Below, in pieces: positions 63,716 through 64,000 of a DNA stretch of 64,000 nt. Every line of letters starts with the position of its first letter. The first letter of the stretch is position 1. A program made the position numbers and the translations under genes. The notes beneath the pieces were generated by a model that saw only the letters and a program-made list of their open reading frames with translations, was not told the origin of the DNA and made no database searches. Source of the stretch: Stomoxys calcitrans (lineage: Eukaryota; Arthropoda; Insecta; Diptera; Muscidae); assembly GCF_963082655.1 (NCBI RefSeq), contig NC_081554.1, forward strand, positions 51,028,750-51,092,749, given 5' to 3'.

Positions 63716-64000
63716 CAAACAAACGCAATAATTTAATTTTTATACGATAGAAGAATATATCCAGTTCTTGACCGATTCGAACCGTACTTGGCTCAGAAGT
63801 CATAACAGAACACCAAATACAAAATTTCAGCCTAATCGGACAAAAATTGCGGCTTGTAAGAATTCAAGAAGTCAAATTGGGAGATCGATTTATAAGGGAG
63901 CTATATCAGTTTCTTGACCCGTTTTGACCGTACAGTTGTTAGGAGTTGTAACAGAACACCACATTCAAAATGTCAGCCAAATCGGACAAAAAGTTGTGGC
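63716..64000 (+). repeat. Second block of B-type 153-bp sub-repeats, cut by the window edge
   Basis: GAACCGTACTTGGCTCAG, ATACAAAATTTCAGCCTAAT, ATTGCGGCTTGTAAGAATTC and GGGAGATCGATTTATAAGGG match the diverged units at 60600-61020. The block continues past the end of the window. Confidence 0.75.

Overview
This window is eukaryotic, non-coding, repeat-dominated DNA, most likely from pericentromeric or other heterochromatin of a calyptrate (muscid-like) fly. The organism is inferred from the dispersed repeats on the right. These are a ~153-bp sub-repeat family with an AGATCGGTTTATATGG core, a tRNA-headed SINE, a Jockey-type reverse transcriptase fossil, a minus-strand RNase H fossil of an I/R1-like non-LTR element, and a mariner-like transposase fossil. 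I recognise these as typical of house-fly and stable-fly relatives, but the species cannot be fixed from the sequence alone. I see no intact host gene, and no rRNA, CRISPR or bacterial feature.

Positions 1-52073 are one uninterrupted head-to-tail satellite array on a ~505-bp AT-rich monomer, roughly 100 copies, running into a 200-N assembly gap at 52074-52273. The many 60-90-residue ORFs in it are shadows of the repeat. The array is structured. Monomer subfamilies occupy separate domains, and several higher-order repeats are visible: about 2.5-3 kb left of 27 kb, 1,524 bp at 27.4-30.5 kb, 1,010-bp dimers at 30.5-42.6 kb, three near-identical 505-mers at 43.1-44.6 kb, and two 2,400-bp units at 44.6-49.4 kb. 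Long ~697-bp monomers carrying an extra ~193-bp block occur only near the two ends of the visible array. That block is homologous to part of the standard monomer, so the monomer appears to be built from older ~180-190-bp units.

Positions 52274-58810 are a nested graveyard of mobile elements. Three copies of a dispersed repeat (A-element) lie at 52274-53402 (+), 55721-57345 (-, split) and 57346-58810 (+). The minus copy is interrupted by a 5'-truncated non-LTR element flanked by a 12-bp target-site duplication. The third copy is interrupted by a 237-bp MITE whose empty site is preserved in a neighbouring sub-repeat. Between copies 1 and 2 lie a broken Jockey-like RT, split by a SINE with an 8-bp duplication, and a frameshifted mariner-like transposase.

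Positions 58822-59542 look single-copy. Positions 59543-64000 hold a second repeat system (B-element): a run of 153-bp units that happens to stay open for 443 codons, then a long G/T-rich degenerate tandem region, then another block of 153-bp-type units at the right edge. Nothing here forms a working gene set. The interest lies in satellite evolution and in the datable nesting of insertions.
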